From contig DEFL01000035.1 in NCBI GenBank assembly GCA_002350845.1, positions 1 through 49,372 on the forward strand: a DNA stretch of 49,372 nt, given 5' to 3'. The position numbers were made by a program, and so were the translations under genes. The notes below the pieces were generated by a model that had not been told where the DNA came from, did not search any database, and saw nothing but the letters and a program-made list of their open reading frames with translations. Shown here one piece after another: positions 39,778 through 48,397 of the stretch (the first letter of the stretch is position 1; each line of letters starts with the position of its first letter). Source of the stretch: Christensenella sp. UBA2853. Its GTDB lineage: Bacteria; Bacillota; Clostridia; Christensenellales; Aristaeellaceae.

Positions 39778-40179
39778 TTACCAGATGTAGGCGAGTACTT
39801 CCCCGCCGAGTTCGTTCTTGCGGGCTTCCTTGTCTGTCATCAGACCCTTGCTGGTGCTGATGATAGCAATTCCGAGACCGCCGAGAACCTTGGGCAGTTC
39901 TTCGCACTTGGCATAAACGCGCAGACCAGGCTTGGAAATGCGCTTGAGCCCTGCGATAACAGGTGTCTGTTTGCCATTGACATACTTCAGAGTGATCTTC
40001 AGAACGCCCTGGACACCGTCATTAATATTATCAACCGATTTAATATAGCCTTCTTCCAGCAGGATCTTAGCGATCGCCTTTTTGGCTTTGCTGGAGGGCA
40101 TCTCTACCGTATCATGCTTTGCGACCTGTGCGTTGCGGATGCGGGTGAGCATATCGGCAATGGGATCATTCACAACCAT
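39778..40179 (-). CDS. rpsH: ribosomal protein S8
   Basis: A 133-residue small-subunit protein; N-terminal DPIADMLTRIRNAQ and C-terminal GIAIISTSKGLMTDKEAR are diagnostic. It binds 16S rRNA and in E. coli represses spc-operon translation; such control here is not shown. Confidence 0.98.
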   Translation of the reverse strand: MVVNDPIADMLTRIRNAQVAKHDTVEMPSSKAKKAIAKILLEEGYIKSVDNINDGVQGVLKITLKYVNGKQTPVIAGLKRISKPGLRVYAKCEELPKVLGGLGIAIISTSKGLMTDKEARKNELGGEVLAYIW

Positions 40180-40209
40180 GATAGAACCTCCTTCCGTTCT
40201 TCTCCCCGC

Positions 40210-40395
40210 TTACCAGCTGGCCTTGCGGACACCGGGGATTTGGCCCTTATAGGCCAGCTCTCTGAAGCAGATACGGCATACGCCATACTTGCGCAGAACC
40301 GAGTGCGGACGACCGCACAGACGGCAACGGGTATAAGCGCGGGTGGAGTACTTCGGCTCTCTAGCCTGCTTGAGTTTCATGCTCAGCTTTGCCAC
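40210..40395 (-). CDS. rpsN: ribosomal protein S14, zinc-binding type
   Basis: A 61-residue short S14 with two knuckles, CRLCGRPHSV and GVCRICFREL, that bind one zinc. This type Z form is usual in Gram-positives. Confidence 0.98.
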   Translation of the reverse strand: MAKLSMKLKQAREPKYSTRAYTRCRLCGRPHSVLRKYGVCRICFRELAYKGQIPGVRKASW

Positions 40396-40413
40396 TGTTT
40401 ATTTCCTCCTTCT

Positions 40414-40959
40414 TTACGCCTTCTCATAGGGCATGCCCATTGCAGCGAGCAGTTCCTTGCACTCTTCATCGGTATTGGCGGTGGTCACGAAAATCATTTC
40501 CATGCCGCGGATCTTTTCGACCTTATCATACTCGATTTCAGGGAAGAGGAGCTGTTCCTGAATGCCAAGGGCATAGTTGCCGCGGCCGTCGAAAGCCTTG
40601 GCAGAAACGCCATGGAAGTCACGAACACGAGGAAGCGCGACAGAGACAAGCTTATCAAAGAACTCTTCCATACGCGCGCCGCGCAGAGTTACCTTTGCGC
40701 CAACGTTCTGTCCAGCACGAACCTTGAAGTTTGCGATGGACTTCTTAGCCTTGGTGATCATGGGCTTCTGGCCGGCAATCGTTGCCAGTTCAGCAATAGC
40801 CTGTTCCATCGCCTTGGCATTATCTTTGCAATCACCAAGACCCATATTGATCACGATCTTGCACAGCTTCGGGACCTGCATGGGGTTGGTGTAGCCGAAC
40901 TTCTGCTTCAAAGCAGGAACAGCCTCGGCCAGGTACTTTTCCTTAATACGTGTAGCCAC
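40414..40959 (-). CDS. rplE: ribosomal protein L5
   Basis: A 181-residue 5S-rRNA-binding protein. Conserved VPKLCKIVINMGLGD, GQKPMITKAKKSIANFKVR and the C-terminal GMEMIFVTTANTDEECKELL are present. Confidence 0.98.
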   Translation of the reverse strand: MATRIKEKYLAEAVPALKQKFGYTNPMQVPKLCKIVINMGLGDCKDNAKAMEQAIAELATIAGQKPMITKAKKSIANFKVRAGQNVGAKVTLRGARMEEFFDKLVSVALPRVRDFHGVSAKAFDGRGNYALGIQEQLLFPEIEYDKVEKIRGMEMIFVTTANTDEECKELLAAMGMPYEKA

Positions 40960-40973
40960 AAGCTTTTCCTCCT

Positions 40974-41309
40974 TTAATCAAGCTCCGCGCCGCACTTCTT
41001 GCACACACGGATCATCTTACGAACCTGCTTGCCCTGATCATTGGTCTCATGGGTGACCTTGTGGGTCAGGCGGGTAGCCTTGCCGCACTTGGGGCACTTT
41101 ACCATCAGGTTGGAAGCGTCGATCGGCAGTTCCTTATGGATGATGCCGCCGGGCTGAGCCTGATTGCGGGCTTTCTGATGGCGGGTTGCCACATTCACGC
41201 CCTGAACCGTAGCACGGTTCTGCTTGGGGAAGCAGGCAATAACCTTGCCCTCAACACCCTTATTCTTGCCGGAGATGACGACAACGGTATCATTCTGCTT
41301 TACATTCAT
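40974..41309 (-). CDS. rplX: ribosomal protein L24
   Basis: A 111-residue large-subunit protein with an N-terminal KOW motif (DTVVVISGKNKGVEGKVIA). The C-terminal part has CPKCGKATRL and CKKCGAEL, two zinc-knuckle pairs. Confidence 0.97.
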   Translation of the reverse strand: MNVKQNDTVVVISGKNKGVEGKVIACFPKQNRATVQGVNVATRHQKARNQAQPGGIIHKELPIDASNLMVKCPKCGKATRLTHKVTHETNDQGKQVRKMIRVCKKCGAELD

Positions 41310-41322
41310 CGTCTTATCCTCC

Positions 41323-41691
41323 TTACAGTACTTCGGGAGCGAGAGAAACGATCTTCATGAAATCCTTCTCACGCAGTTCACGGGCAACAGGTCCAAAAAT
41401 ACGGGTTCCGCGGGGCAGGTTCTGATCATTGATGATCACAGCAGCGTTATCATCAAAGCGGATGTAGCTGCCATCGGAACGACGACGGTTCTTACGGGTA
41501 CGGACGACGACTGCCTTGACAACGTCACCCTTCTTCACTTGTCCACCGGGGGTAGCGGTTTTGACGCTGGCCACAATGACATCACCAATGGAGCCATCAC
41601 GCCGGAAAGAACCGCCCAGCACACGGATGCACATGATTTCCTTGGCGCCGGAATTATCGGCTACCTTGAGTCGCGTTTGCGGCTGAATCAT
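41323..41691 (-). CDS. rplN: ribosomal protein L14
   Basis: A 122-residue protein, MIQPQTRLKVADNSGAKEIM to REKDFMKIVSLAPEVL, with the conserved GDVIVASVKTATPGGQVKKG. Confidence 0.98.
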   Translation of the reverse strand: MIQPQTRLKVADNSGAKEIMCIRVLGGSFRRDGSIGDVIVASVKTATPGGQVKKGDVVKAVVVRTRKNRRRSDGSYIRFDDNAAVIINDQNLPRGTRIFGPVARELREKDFMKIVSLAPEVL

Positions 41692-41719
41692 TCGGTATTT
41701 CCTCCTTCATGACAGCAGC

Positions 41720-41980
41720 TTACTTGGCCTTTTCGATAATCTCGACCAGGCGCCAGCGCTTGTCGTGGCTCAGCGGGCGGGTCTCCATCACGCGGATGGT
41801 ATCGCCTACGCCGCACTCGTTATTTTCATCATGAACCTTCAGCTTAGAAGTGCGGTTCATAATCTTGCCATACAGGGGATGGCGGACACGGGTCTTGATC
41901 TGGATGACGCATGTTTTGTCCATCTTGTCGCTGATCACAACGCCAACCCTGGTTTTGCGAAGTCCTCTTTCTTCAGACAT
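41720..41980 (-). CDS. rpsQ: ribosomal protein S17
   Basis: An 86-residue OB-fold small-subunit protein. The stretch KTRVGVVISDKMDKTCVIQI and the ETRPLSHDKRWRLVEIIEKAK end are typical. Confidence 0.97.
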   Translation of the reverse strand: MSEERGLRKTRVGVVISDKMDKTCVIQIKTRVRHPLYGKIMNRTSKLKVHDENNECGVGDTIRVMETRPLSHDKRWRLVEIIEKAK

Positions 41981-42008
41981 TGAAGCGGCTGCCTCCTTTC
42001 AAGTTCAC

Positions 42009-42200
42009 TTACGCCTGTTCCTTGAGGCGGAGTACGGTTTTCGTCCTAGCGATATCGCGCTTGACTTCCGTAATCATCTTCGGATTACTGAGCTGACCGG
42101 TGGCCAGCTGGAAGCGCAGATTGAACAGCTGAGTTTTCAGTTCGGAAACCTGAGCCTGCAGCTGCTCAGTAGTCATATTGGTCATTTCCTTCGCTTTCAT
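42009..42200 (-). CDS. rpmC: ribosomal protein L29
   Basis: A 63-residue helical-hairpin protein at the peptide exit tunnel; NLRFQLATGQLSNPKMITEVKRDIARTKTV is diagnostic. The ATG overlaps the rplP stop by one base (TAATG), so translation is coupled. Confidence 0.97.
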   Translation of the reverse strand: MKAKEMTNMTTEQLQAQVSELKTQLFNLRFQLATGQLSNPKMITEVKRDIARTKTVLRLKEQA

Positions 42201-42640
42201 TACTGTTCACCACCTGCAGCAGTCGTCGCCTCGTTCTGGCGCGTAATAATCTTGCTCTTCAGAGGCAGCTTGTGAGCTGCGAGACGCAGTGCCTCTTTGG
42301 CAGTTTCTTCAGGAACACCCGCGATTTCAAACATGACACGGCCGGGCTTCACAACGGCTACCCAGTACTCAGGGGAGCCTTTGCCGGAACCCATTCGAGT
42401 TTCAGCGGGCTTTTCCGTGACAGGCTTGTCAGGGAAAATCTTGATCCACACCTGGCCGCCACGCTTGGTGTAACGGGTCAGTGCGATACGGGCAGCCTCA
42501 ATCTGCTGAGAAGTCACCCAGCAGGGCTCGGTGGCCTGCAGGCCATAATCACCGTAAGCAAGGAAGTTGCCACGATGGGCTGCGCCCTTCATGCGTCCGC
42601 GGAAAACCTTGCGGCGCTTGACTCTCTTTGGCATCAGCAT
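42200..42640 (-). CDS. rplP: ribosomal protein L16
   Basis: A 146-residue large-subunit protein, MLMPKRVKRRKVFRGRMKG, with MGSGKGSPEYWVAVVKPGRVMFE. The first ATG was kept because AGGAGG lies 11 bases before it and MLMPKRVK is the usual start. Confidence 0.98.
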   Translation of the reverse strand: MLMPKRVKRRKVFRGRMKGAAHRGNFLAYGDYGLQATEPCWVTSQQIEAARIALTRYTKRGGQVWIKIFPDKPVTEKPAETRMGSGKGSPEYWVAVVKPGRVMFEIAGVPEETAKEALRLAAHKLPLKSKIITRQNEATTAAGGEQ

Positions 42641-42643
42641 GGA

Positions 42644-43312
42644 TTACTTGACCTCCTTCGCAGCAGGCGCCTTCTTGGCGGCGGGGAGCTTCTGTCCCTT
42701 GTAGATCCAGACCTTGACACCCAGGCGGCCATAGGTCGTCTTGGCTTCAGCAAAGCCATAGTCGATGTCGGCACGCAGGGTCTGCAGCGGAATGGAACCT
42801 TCGTGATAATGCTCGTTGCGGGCGATATCGGCGCCGCCGATACGGCCGCCCAGGGAGCACTTCATTCCCTTGACGCCATTCACTTTCATGGCGCGCTGAA
42901 TGGACTGCTTCATTGCACGGCGGAAGCTGATGCGCTTTTCGAGCTGCTGTGCAATGTTCTCAGCAACCAGCTGGGCATCTCCGTCAGGCTGCTTGATTTC
43001 ATAAACATTGATGTGAGCGGCATGTCCGAGGAAATCGGTGACTTCCTTCTTCAGCTGCTCGATGTTAGCACCCTTGGGGCCGATGATCATACCGGGCTTG
43101 GAGGTGAAGATGTTCACCGTCACGGTAGAAGCGGTACGCTCAATATCAATGCGGCTGATCCCGGTTGCATAATACTTTTCTTTGAGCATCTTGCGGAGTT
43201 TGAAATCTTCCACAAGATTATTCGCGAAATCCTTCTTATCAGCGTACCAGCGCGTGCTCCAGTCATAGATCACGCCAACACGTGCGCCGTGGGGATTTAC
43301 TTTCTGACCCAT
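42644..43312 (-). CDS. rpsC: ribosomal protein S3
   Basis: A 222-residue small-subunit protein with an N-terminal MGQKVNPHGARVGVI, a KH domain (GMIIGPKGANIEQLKKEV) and the C-terminal S3 domain (GGRIGGADIARNEHYHEGSIPLQTL). Confidence 0.98.
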   Translation of the reverse strand: MGQKVNPHGARVGVIYDWSTRWYADKKDFANNLVEDFKLRKMLKEKYYATGISRIDIERTASTVTVNIFTSKPGMIIGPKGANIEQLKKEVTDFLGHAAHINVYEIKQPDGDAQLVAENIAQQLEKRISFRRAMKQSIQRAMKVNGVKGMKCSLGGRIGGADIARNEHYHEGSIPLQTLRADIDYGFAEAKTTYGRLGVKVWIYKGQKLPAAKKAPAAKEVK

Positions 43313-43330
43313 GGAATAACCTCCTTCGCC

Positions 43331-43714
43331 TTACTTCTGATCGAGCACCACGCTGATGTGGCTGGTGCGCTTGAGCATCGGGGACGCGCTGCCGCGGCTG
43401 CGGGCTACATAGCGCTTCAGCGTGGGACCCGGATTGGCATAGACCTCAGCAACGTAAAGGTCTTTTCTGTTGAGGTTCTGATTGTTCTCGGCGTTGGCGA
43501 TCGCGCTGTTGAGCACCTTCAGCACAACGGGAGCTGCGGCTTTGGGGGTATAGGTCAGGATGGCCTGGGCATCTTCCGCGCTCTTGCCCCGGATGAGATC
43601 AATAACGATCTTCACCTTGCGAGGGGAGATGCGGATGTACTTGGCATGGGCCTGAGGGCGCTTGTCAGCATTGGCTTTGCGTGCTGCGCTCTTTTCCTTG
43701 GATCTGGTTGCCAT
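43331..43714 (-). CDS. rplV: ribosomal protein L22
   Basis: A 127-residue protein with an extended hairpin lining the exit tunnel. Conserved ISPRKVKIVIDLIRGKSAEDA and GPTLKRYVARSRGSASPMLKRTSHI. Confidence 0.98.
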   Translation of the reverse strand: MATRSKEKSAARKANADKRPQAHAKYIRISPRKVKIVIDLIRGKSAEDAQAILTYTPKAAAPVVLKVLNSAIANAENNQNLNRKDLYVAEVYANPGPTLKRYVARSRGSASPMLKRTSHISVVLDQK

Positions 43715-43733
43715 ACTATCTCACTCCTCTCGC

Positions 43734-44012
43734 TTACTTCTTTGCACTCGCCTTGTCCCCGGCATGGCCGCGGAAGGTGCGGGTGGGGGCGAACTCGCCC
43801 AGCTTGTGACCAACCATATCTTCAGTTACATAGACCGGCACATGCTTGCGGCCGTCATGCACTGCGATGGTGTGTCCGACGAACTCCGGAAAGATGGTGG
43901 AAGCGCGGGACCAGGTCTTGACAACCGCCTTCTTGCCGGAAGCATTCATTTCGTGTACGCGCTTAAGCAGCGCTTCCTGTACATAAGGGCCTTTCTTAAT
44001 CGAACGACTCAT
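43734..44012 (-). CDS. rpsS: ribosomal protein S19
   Basis: A 92-residue small-subunit protein, MSRSIKKGPYVQEALLKRV, with GHTIAVHDGRKHVPVYVTEDMVGHKLGEF. Confidence 0.98.
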   Translation of the reverse strand: MSRSIKKGPYVQEALLKRVHEMNASGKKAVVKTWSRASTIFPEFVGHTIAVHDGRKHVPVYVTEDMVGHKLGEFAPTRTFRGHAGDKASAKK

Positions 44013-44046
44013 TTTTTATTGCTGCCTCCTTCCTGTGGATGCGCGA

Positions 44047-44880
44047 TTACTTGTTGCCCGCGCGCTTGATGATCATCTTATTGGAATACTTCTTGTGCTT
44101 CCTGGTCTTGTAACCCAGTGCAGGCTTACCCCAGGGAGTCACAGGAGCAGGCATACCGACGGGGCTCTTGCCCTCGCCGCCGCCGTGCGGGTGATCATTC
44201 GGGTTCATGACAACGCCGCGGACAGTAGGACGGATGCCCATGTGACGGACACGGCCGGCTTTGCCCAGACGGACATTTTCGTGGTCGGAGTTGCCGACGG
44301 TTCCGATAGTCGCCATGGCGTTGAGCGGGAGCTTGCGCATTTCACCGGAAGGAAGACGGACTGTAGCGTATCCGTTCTCTTTGGCCATCAGCTGAGCTGA
44401 CAGACCAGCGGAGCGGACCAGCTGGCCGCCGCGACCGGGCTTGACCTCGAGGTTGTGGATCAGTGTGCCGACCGGGATGCTGTTGAGGGGCATCGCGTTG
44501 CCGGGCATGATGTCAGCCTGTTCGGCAGCCACAACGGTCATGCCGACTTTCAGATCAAGAGGTGCAAGGATGTAGCGCTTTTCGCCGTCTGCATAGTGCA
44601 GAAGAGCGATATTGGCGGAACGGTTCGGATCGTACTCGATAGCAGCAACCTTGGCAGGAATGTCCTTCTTGTTGCGCTTGAAGTCGATGATACGATACTT
44701 GATCTTGTTGCCACCGCCCTGATGACGGACGGTGATCTTGCCCTGATTGTTTCTGCCGGAATGCTTCTTCAGATATTCCGTCAGGCTTTTTTCGGGCGTG
44801 GTCTTGGTGATTTCATCATAGGTCAGAACCGACATAAAGCGCCGGGCGGGCGAAGTCGGCTTGTACACTCGAATAGCCAT
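44047..44880 (-). CDS. rplB: ribosomal protein L2
   Basis: A 277-residue core protein needed for subunit joining and peptidyl transfer. The functional loop NPNDHPHGGGEGKSPVG with its key histidine is present, as is GRNNQGKITVRHQGGGNK. Confidence 0.98.
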   Translation of the reverse strand: MAIRVYKPTSPARRFMSVLTYDEITKTTPEKSLTEYLKKHSGRNNQGKITVRHQGGGNKIKYRIIDFKRNKKDIPAKVAAIEYDPNRSANIALLHYADGEKRYILAPLDLKVGMTVVAAEQADIMPGNAMPLNSIPVGTLIHNLEVKPGRGGQLVRSAGLSAQLMAKENGYATVRLPSGEMRKLPLNAMATIGTVGNSDHENVRLGKAGRVRHMGIRPTVRGVVMNPNDHPHGGGEGKSPVGMPAPVTPWGKPALGYKTRKHKKYSNKMIIKRAGNK

Positions 44881-44897
44881 TATGCTGTCCTCCCGTC

Positions 44898-45203
44898 TTA
44901 CTGACCCATACCATCAAAGAACTTGATGGGCTTGGAGTCCTTTTTAAGGATGACATAGGCCTTTTTCACTTCAGCTGTACGGCCCTCAGTGCGGCCCTGT
45001 CTCTTCATCTTGCCGATCGTGCGGGTGGTGTTGACGCGGGCAACCTTGACGCCGTCATCAGCGAACACTGCTTCAACGGCCATCTTGATTTCGGTCTTGG
45101 TGGCAGTCACCGGCACTTCGAACACATAGCGCTTGTCTTCAAGGCCATCATACGCCTTTTCAGTCAGAACAGGGCGAATGATAACGTCATGCATATCCTT
45201 CAT
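44898..45203 (-). CDS. rplW: ribosomal protein L23
   Basis: A 101-residue exit-tunnel protein that docks trigger factor and SRP. The start at 45203 (MKDMHDVIIRPVLTEKAY) overlaps the rplD stop by one base. An in-frame start eight codons earlier lies inside rplD and is rejected. Confidence 0.97.
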   Translation of the reverse strand: MKDMHDVIIRPVLTEKAYDGLEDKRYVFEVPVTATKTEIKMAVEAVFADDGVKVARVNTTRTIGKMKRQGRTEGRTAEVKKAYVILKKDSKPIKFFDGMGQ

Positions 45204-45826
45204 TAGGCGTACACCTCCTCGACACACTGCAGGGCAGCCTTGGTCAGGACAACCTTGCCAGCATTGAGAATGTCGTAGACATTCAGGGTGTTGACATAAG
45301 TGGTCTTGGCCTGCTCAAGGTTTGCGGTGGCGCGGACGACGTTCTCGTCGCGGCCAGGCAGCACAACCAGCGCTTTCTTCTCAGCCTTGAGGGCCTTGAG
45401 AACGTTCGCCATCAGCTTGGTCTTGCCTTCGGCAAGCTTCAGCTCGTCAACCACGATGATGTCACCGTCATTGAGTCTGGAAGTCATAGCAGACTTGAAA
45501 GCCAGGCGGCGAACCTTCTTGGGAACGTTGATGACGTAATCGCGGGGCTTCGGTGCGAAAACCACGCCGCCATGACGGAACTGCGGTGCGCGGTTGCCAT
45601 GATGACGTGCATTACCGGTGCCCTTCTGGCGATAAATCTTGCGGCCGCCTCCGCGGACTTCGCCGCGGGTCTTGGCGCTCTGTGTTCCCTGGCGCTGTGC
45701 GGCCAGGTAGGAGCGGACGACCAGATGCATGGCAGCCACATTGACGGGAGCAGCGAAGATGGCTTCGCTCAGCTCTACTTCGCCGATGGCAGAACCATCC
45801 ATGTTGTATAGAGCAGTCTTAGGCAT
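45203..45826 (-). CDS. rplD: ribosomal protein L4
   Basis: A 207-residue protein with an extended loop (GTQSAKTRGEVRGGGRKIYRQKGTGNARHG-like region) and a globular C-terminal domain. In E. coli L4 represses the S10 operon; the leader of this operon is structured, but the same control is unproven. Confidence 0.98.
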   Translation of the reverse strand: MPKTALYNMDGSAIGEVELSEAIFAAPVNVAAMHLVVRSYLAAQRQGTQSAKTRGEVRGGGRKIYRQKGTGNARHHGNRAPQFRHGGVVFAPKPRDYVINVPKKVRRLAFKSAMTSRLNDGDIIVVDELKLAEGKTKLMANVLKALKAEKKALVVLPGRDENVVRATANLEQAKTTYVNTLNVYDILNAGKVVLTKAALQCVEEVYA

Positions 45827-45850
45827 GTTTCATTCTCCTCCTTGTCCGCC

Positions 45851-46489
45851 TCAGGCCTTCACGGTGTCACGGACGATCAGCAGGCTCTCGTTCGGGCCGG
45901 GAACAGCGCCCTTGACCAGAAGCAGATTGCGTTCTGCGTCCACATCGACCACTTCAAGGTTCTGAACGGTCACACGGTCCACACCATACTGGCCAGCCAT
46001 GTGCTTGTTCTTGAACACACGGGAAGGATCGGAGTTTGCACTCATGGAACCTACGCCGCGATGGTACTTGGAACCATGGGCCATAGGACCGGTGTGCTGA
46101 TTCCAGCGGGCAATAGGTCCGGTGTAGCCGTGGCCCTTGCTGGTGCCGGTGATATCAATACGATCTCCCTTTGCGAACTGGTCAACTTTGAGTTCGTCAC
46201 CCACATTGTAGGAGGTGCAGTCGTCAAAGCGGAATTCGCGCAGCTTCCTCATGGGAGCTACATTTGCCTTTGCAAAGTGTCCCTGCTCAGGCTTGTTGAG
46301 TTTCTTTGCACGGTTCTCACTCAGCTTTTCAAAGCCGACCTGAACCGCTTCATAACCGTCGCTCTCGACGGTCTTCTTCTGCACCACTGTGCAGGGGCCC
46401 GCTTCAATCACGGTGACCGGAACAAGACGGCCGTCTTCGGTGAAGACCTGTGTCATGCCGATCTTTTTACCAAGGATCGCTTTTTTCAT
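45851..46489 (-). CDS. rplC: ribosomal protein L3
   Basis: A 212-residue core protein, MKKAILGKKIGMTQVFTEDG, with the conserved GTSKGHGYTGPIARWNQHTGP and MAGQYGVDRVTVQNL. Confidence 0.98.
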   Translation of the reverse strand: MKKAILGKKIGMTQVFTEDGRLVPVTVIEAGPCTVVQKKTVESDGYEAVQVGFEKLSENRAKKLNKPEQGHFAKANVAPMRKLREFRFDDCTSYNVGDELKVDQFAKGDRIDITGTSKGHGYTGPIARWNQHTGPMAHGSKYHRGVGSMSANSDPSRVFKNKHMAGQYGVDRVTVQNLEVVDVDAERNLLLVKGAVPGPNESLLIVRDTVKA

Positions 46490-46507
46490 GATCTCGTTCC
46501 TCCCGCA

Positions 46508-46816
46508 TTACAGCTTCATTTCGATTTCGACACCAGCAGGAAGTTCAAGCTTCATCATGGCGTCCACCGTCTTCGGATTGGGGTTGATAATGTCGATCAA
46601 ACGCTTGTGTGTGCGGCGTTCGAACTGCTCACGGCTATCCTTGTACTTGTGGGTAGCACGCAGGATCGTCACGATCTCTTTTTCCGTGGGAAGCGGAATA
46701 GGACCGGACACACGGGCACCAGTTCTCTTGGCGGTCTCAACAATCCTGGATGCGGACTGGTCGACAAGATTGTGCTCGTAGCTCTTGAGCTTGATACGGA
46801 TCTTCTGGTTGGCCAT
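46508..46816 (-). CDS. rpsJ: ribosomal protein S10
   Basis: A 102-residue small-subunit and antitermination (NusE) protein, MANQKIRIKLKSYEHNLVDQS, with GPIPLPTEKEIVTILRATHKYKDS. It is the first gene of the superoperon. Confidence 0.98.
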   Translation of the reverse strand: MANQKIRIKLKSYEHNLVDQSASRIVETAKRTGARVSGPIPLPTEKEIVTILRATHKYKDSREQFERRTHKRLIDIINPNPKTVDAMMKLELPAGVEIEMKL

Positions 46817-46976
46817 TTAATACCCTCCTTGATCGTTCTCGGTACGCATTGACTTCCCCACTGCAGGTGCAGGAACGTCTGCGTTTTCGAGTCCGTCGCC
46901 CGATTATCGGGCTGGTCCGCGGTAATTACCCGTCTGGCCGGACGGCAACTTACCGCTTCATCCCTAAACAGACAAC
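46817..46976 (-). promoter_or_regulatory. structured leader of the S10-spc superoperon
   Basis: The leader, about 160 bases, contains a large hairpin (outer GCGGTAA/TTACCGC at 46919-46925 and 46950-46956; inner CCGTC/GACGG) and a second stem GCCCGAT/ATCGGGC (46898-46912). It may serve autoregulation by a ribosomal protein. I cannot match it to a named leader family. Confidence 0.5.
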
Positions 46977-46982
46977 GTTCGG

Positions 46983-47011
46983 ATTATAAAACACATCCCA
47001 GAAAAAATCAA
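46983..47011 (-). promoter_or_regulatory. main promoter of the ribosomal superoperon
   Basis: The minus strand reads -35 TTGATT (47006-47011), 17 bases, and -10 TATAAT (46983-46988), with A/T-rich sequence upstream (47012-47045) like an UP element. The stretch 47046-47336 is T-rich on the plus strand and holds no gene that I can support. Confidence 0.88.
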
Positions 47012-47336
47012 TAGCCTTTTACACTTTTTTAGAACTTTTTTTCTCTCAAAGTGTTGGGATTGCTTGCTTTCAGCATAAAGCTTTAATCCCCTGATTCGTG
47101 TGTGTCTATATTGCTCCATTTTTTGTTTTTTCCTTGTCTTCCCACATCTTCAGCCCTTATATACTCTATCCATTCTGTCCCTGGGCTTCTCGCTTCCATG
47201 CACACGTCCCCGTGTGTATCTAAATCGCTATATTTCAGGCTTTTTGTTCTGCTTTCTACCAGATCCTGCATGTTTGCGGCATTTTTACCCTGTTTTGCCC
47301 CTCAATTTCACATTTTTTTCCTTTTCCCATAAAAAA

Positions 47337-47367
47337 ACCGGTTTCATTTCTGAAATCGGTCTTTTTT
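47337..47367. terminator. terminator after the SH3-type gene
   Basis: A 10-bp stem, ACCGGTTTCA (47337-47346) with TGAAATCGGT (47351-47360), has one G-T pair and T runs on both strands (seven A at 47331-47337; six T at 47362-47367). Confidence 0.85.
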
Positions 47368-47390
47368 GCAGTGTCCATGTCCGAAATGTA

Positions 47391-48236
47391 TCATTCCGAG
47401 GCCGTCTCTTCACTGTCGTAGGTGACATACTCACTCAGGATCCAGGCATGCCATCCATTCGCTTCGATTTCTGTCCAGCCGTCGTCTGTTGTGCTGAAGA
47501 CCGTCATGTGTGTCCCGCATGGCAGGTCTTCCAGAATCCGGCTCTTGTTTTTGCCGTTCATATGAATATTGATCCGGTTGCCGCTCTTGGTTTTCCCATT
47601 GTAGGAAACCTGAGCCGTCACAAGATTCTCGACCCTTCCCTCCAGGAAGGTCAGAGAGCTGGTGGCAATATAGCCCACGCTGTCATCCACCCAGATCCGG
47701 GTGAATTTCTCGCCCACATCAAGCACCAGGCAGATGCGGTTGGTCATAAACCGTCCCACCACATCACTCTTGCTGCTGGCCCGGTTAAAGAGGGTTGCAT
47801 AGCCGCTCTTCTGTGCATTGATCATCGCATAGCGCCGTTCATCGGGCACCTCATCGATCTCGTACATGAGCCGGCAGGTATCCACATAGGTCTTTTCGCC
47901 GTTCAGTTCGACCAGTGAGTGCACAGTGCCCGCAGAAATCATCTCTGCGCATTCCATGGACCCGTCTTCCAGCATGAAATAGAAGTCCATTTTTTCACTT
48001 TTTACAAACGTAGGCCCGGGTCCCTTCTCTTGCGGGCTCTCCGGAGGGGGTGTCACAATGGTCTGTTCGGAATAGGAAGAATTCGTTCCGTCAACAACAG
48101 AGAAGTCATCATTTCCATCGCCGCCGACAATCATGCCGCCGTCCTCAGTATACGTTACCGCATGCGCACAGACTGCAAAAAGCAGGATCAGACAAATCAG
48201 AAGTGCAGGCACACGCAGATGCGTACCGTGTTGCAT
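47391..48236 (-). CDS. secreted SH3-type domain protein
   Basis: This 281-residue exported protein has a signal peptide (about residues 1-26, ending in CAHA). A Pro/Glu/Ser linker follows (PPPESPQEKGPGP), and then an acidic segment (about 80-130). Two bacterial SH3-like repeats come next: GYATLFNRASSKSDVVGRFM to VGYIATSSL, and INIHMNGKNKSRILEDLPCG to GWHAWILSEYV. Such domains bind cell-wall peptides. No catalytic domain or anchor is visible. AGGAGG lies 6 bases before the ATG. It is a single-gene unit upstream of the ribosomal operon. Confidence 0.75.
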   Translation of the reverse strand: MQHGTHLRVPALLICLILLFAVCAHAVTYTEDGGMIVGGDGNDDFSVVDGTNSSYSEQTIVTPPPESPQEKGPGPTFVKSEKMDFYFMLEDGSMECAEMISAGTVHSLVELNGEKTYVDTCRLMYEIDEVPDERRYAMINAQKSGYATLFNRASSKSDVVGRFMTNRICLVLDVGEKFTRIWVDDSVGYIATSSLTFLEGRVENLVTAQVSYNGKTKSGNRINIHMNGKNKSRILEDLPCGTHMTVFSTTDDGWTEIEANGWHAWILSEYVTYDSEETASE

Positions 48237-48302
48237 GAAGCACCTCCTAAAGGCTATTGACCGGAAGCCGGTCTCAAAGGCGCGGCATTTGCCGCTTCCT
48301 TT

Positions 48303-48331
48303 ATTTTATAAGATTTTCCCCTTTTTGGCAA
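48303..48331 (-). promoter_or_regulatory. promoter for the SH3-type gene
   Basis: The minus strand has -35 TTGCCA (48326-48331), 17 bases, and -10 TAAAAT (48303-48308). A GCGGCA/TGCCGC hairpin (48281-48294) lies in the leader. Confidence 0.65.
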
Positions 48332-48397
48332 TCCGGCATCCATGAATCACAGAATTCCTTCTTTCATATATCCTGCATTGTCCGGCTCTCGGATTCG

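Noticed and set aside
47083..47271. 62-codon minus-strand frame in the gap upstream of the ribosomal operon
   Set aside because: No ribosome site and no recognisable composition; the T-rich gap looks non-coding.
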